From NCBI RefSeq assembly GCF_025561445.1, contig NZ_CP095096.1:1467822-1531821 (forward strand): a stretch of DNA of 64,000 bases. The letters are read 5' to 3'. The position numbers and the translations under genes are program-made. Of the stretch, positions 63,200 to 64,000 are shown in pieces. The notes beneath the pieces were generated by a model. The model was not told where the DNA came from, did no database searches, and saw only the letters and a list, made by a program, of their open reading frames with translations. Position 1 is the stretch's first letter. Every line of letters starts with the position of its first letter. The DNA comes from Staphylococcus sp. IVB6181 (GTDB taxonomy: Bacteria; Bacillota; Bacilli; Staphylococcales; Staphylococcaceae).

Positions 63200-64000
63200 T
63201 TAAACTTGTGCATCAAAATAAGTTTTCAATGTTTCTTTATCAAAGTTATTACTCATCGCAACTAACAATTTCAAACGTGCTTTTTGTCCATTCAAGCCGT
63301 TAGAGAAAATGACGCCGCGTTGTGCTAAATCATAACCTCCGCCATCATATGCATAAATAGGACCTACGATACCATTGAAAGATCTTGATACTAAAATCAC
63401 TGGTATACCTTTATCTAAGCAAGCCATTAAACCATCTAATGTAGTAGGCGGCAAGTTGCCTTGGCCTAAAGCTTCTACGACAATACCATCAACATTTTTT
63501 TCGCTGTAAAAATAGAAAATGTCGCTTGGCATATCCATATATGCCTTAATGATAGGAACATTCAATTTCGGATCAACTTTTTCCAAGATTTGATGATGGT
63601 ACGGTTTATGGTGGAATTGAACACTTGTTTTCGTTAAGACACCTAATGGACCATGGTTCGGACTTTGGAACGTATTGGTATTGGATGTGTGTGTCTTAGT
63701 CACGTTGCGCGCTGTATGGATTTCATCATTAAATACAACCATGACACCTTTGTCCGCTGAATCATCTGAAGCTGCTGTACGCAGTGCAGAAATAAAATTA
63801 TATAAACCATCCGATCCAATTTCATTAGAGGAGCGCATCGCACCTGTAATTGCGATAGGTTTATTTGTTTGTGTAACGAGATCTAATAAATACGCAGTTT
63901 CTTCTAACGTATCTGTACCATGCGTAATAACAAAACCATCATACTCATTGTTGCGGCTTGCTTCTTCGATAATATCTCTTAATTTCACCACATCTGCTAT
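63200..64000 (-). CDS. ansA: L-asparaginase, type I (N-terminus beyond window)
   Basis: Minus-strand frame open to the last base, so the start is outside; 267 aa are present. The second catalytic motif THGTDTLEETA is here, with ITGAMRSSNEIGSDG and the C-terminal domain (GIVVEALGQGNLPP, PVILVSRSFNGIVGP). The first catalytic threonine segment near the N-terminus must lie upstream. Hydrolyses asparagine to aspartate and ammonia in the cytoplasm. Convergent with ypdA. Confidence 0.9.
   Translation of the reverse strand: MADVVKLRDIIEEASRNNEYDGFVITHGTDTLEETAYLLDLVTQTNKPIAITGAMRSSNEIGSDGLYNFISALRTAASDDSADKGVMVVFNDEIHTARNVTKTHTSNTNTFQSPNHGPLGVLTKTSVQFHHKPYHHQILEKVDPKLNVPIIKAYMDMPSDIFYFYSEKNVDGIVVEALGQGNLPPTTLDGLMACLDKGIPVILVSRSFNGIVGPIYAYDGGGYDLAQRGVIFSNGLNGQKARLKLLVAMSNNFDKETLKTYFDAQV

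Overview
The window reads as core chromosome of a low-GC Gram-positive coccus of the genus Staphylococcus. The proteins (PBP3, EbpS, SrrAB, Zur, Fur, YpdA and others) and the gene order from cshB-nfo through to ansA match the conserved staphylococcal backbone. I suspect a coagulase-negative species, because EbpS and SrrB differ from the S. aureus proteins as I remember them and a ptb/buk pair sits next to the branched-chain dehydrogenase genes. The species cannot be fixed by reading alone. I see no prophage, insertion sequence, CRISPR array, rRNA or tRNA.

Layout. 1-4.3 kb: helicase tail, nfo, a Zur-boxed zinc uptake operon (znuC-znuB-zur) and Mn-type sodA. 4.5-10.8 kb: pbp3, then a tightly overlapped run fau-gluP-yqgQ-glcK-yqgV-yqgX. 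10.8-15.1 kb: the comG pseudopilus operon and aroK. 15.1-21.6 kb: a glycine riboswitch and gcvT-gcvPA-gcvPB, then yqhL, lipM, a small membrane protein and a lipoprotein. 21.8-28.8 kb: an M24 peptidase, efp, and accB-accC-yqhY-nusB-xseA-xseB-ispA. 29-38 kb: argR-recN-ptb, then buk-lpdA-bfmBAA-bfmBAB-bfmBB. 38-48 kb: bacilliredoxin, a YqjA-like exporter, a 32-aa membrane peptide gene not usually caught by ORF callers, an M20 peptidase, gnd, an AraC/GyrI regulator, zwf, rnz, proC and an SDR. 48-53.7 kb: aldo/keto reductase, nudF, fur-xerD, a DUF309 gene, scpA-scpB-rluB. 53.7-64 kb: a long structured leader and srrAB, an FMN riboswitch and ribU, ferredoxin, ypbB-recQ, ebpS, ypdA, and the C-terminal part of ansA.

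How the genes connect. LipM supplies octanoyl/lipoyl groups needed by glycine cleavage (gcv) and by the branched-chain 2-oxoacid dehydrogenase E2 (bfmBB). The latter makes the acyl-CoA primers for branched fatty acids, while accBC makes malonyl-CoA. zwf and gnd form the oxidative pentose phosphate branch. BrxB and YpdA belong to bacillithiol redox recycling. Zur, Fur, ArgR and SrrAB are metal, arginine and respiration regulators, and the first two have recognisable operators here.

No gene cluster here looks like an undescribed multi-gene system. The observations most worth following are: the comGA start, where a terminator hairpin contains the ribosome binding site and that site points to an out-of-frame ATG followed by an A5 run; a roughly 110-nt long-stem RNA leader before srrAB; an SrrB with no cysteine at all; the 32-aa Prli42-like gene at 39.7 kb; a structured 92-nt element between efp and accB; a composite Fur/PerR box before fur; and an EbpS lacking the elastin-binding hexapeptide.
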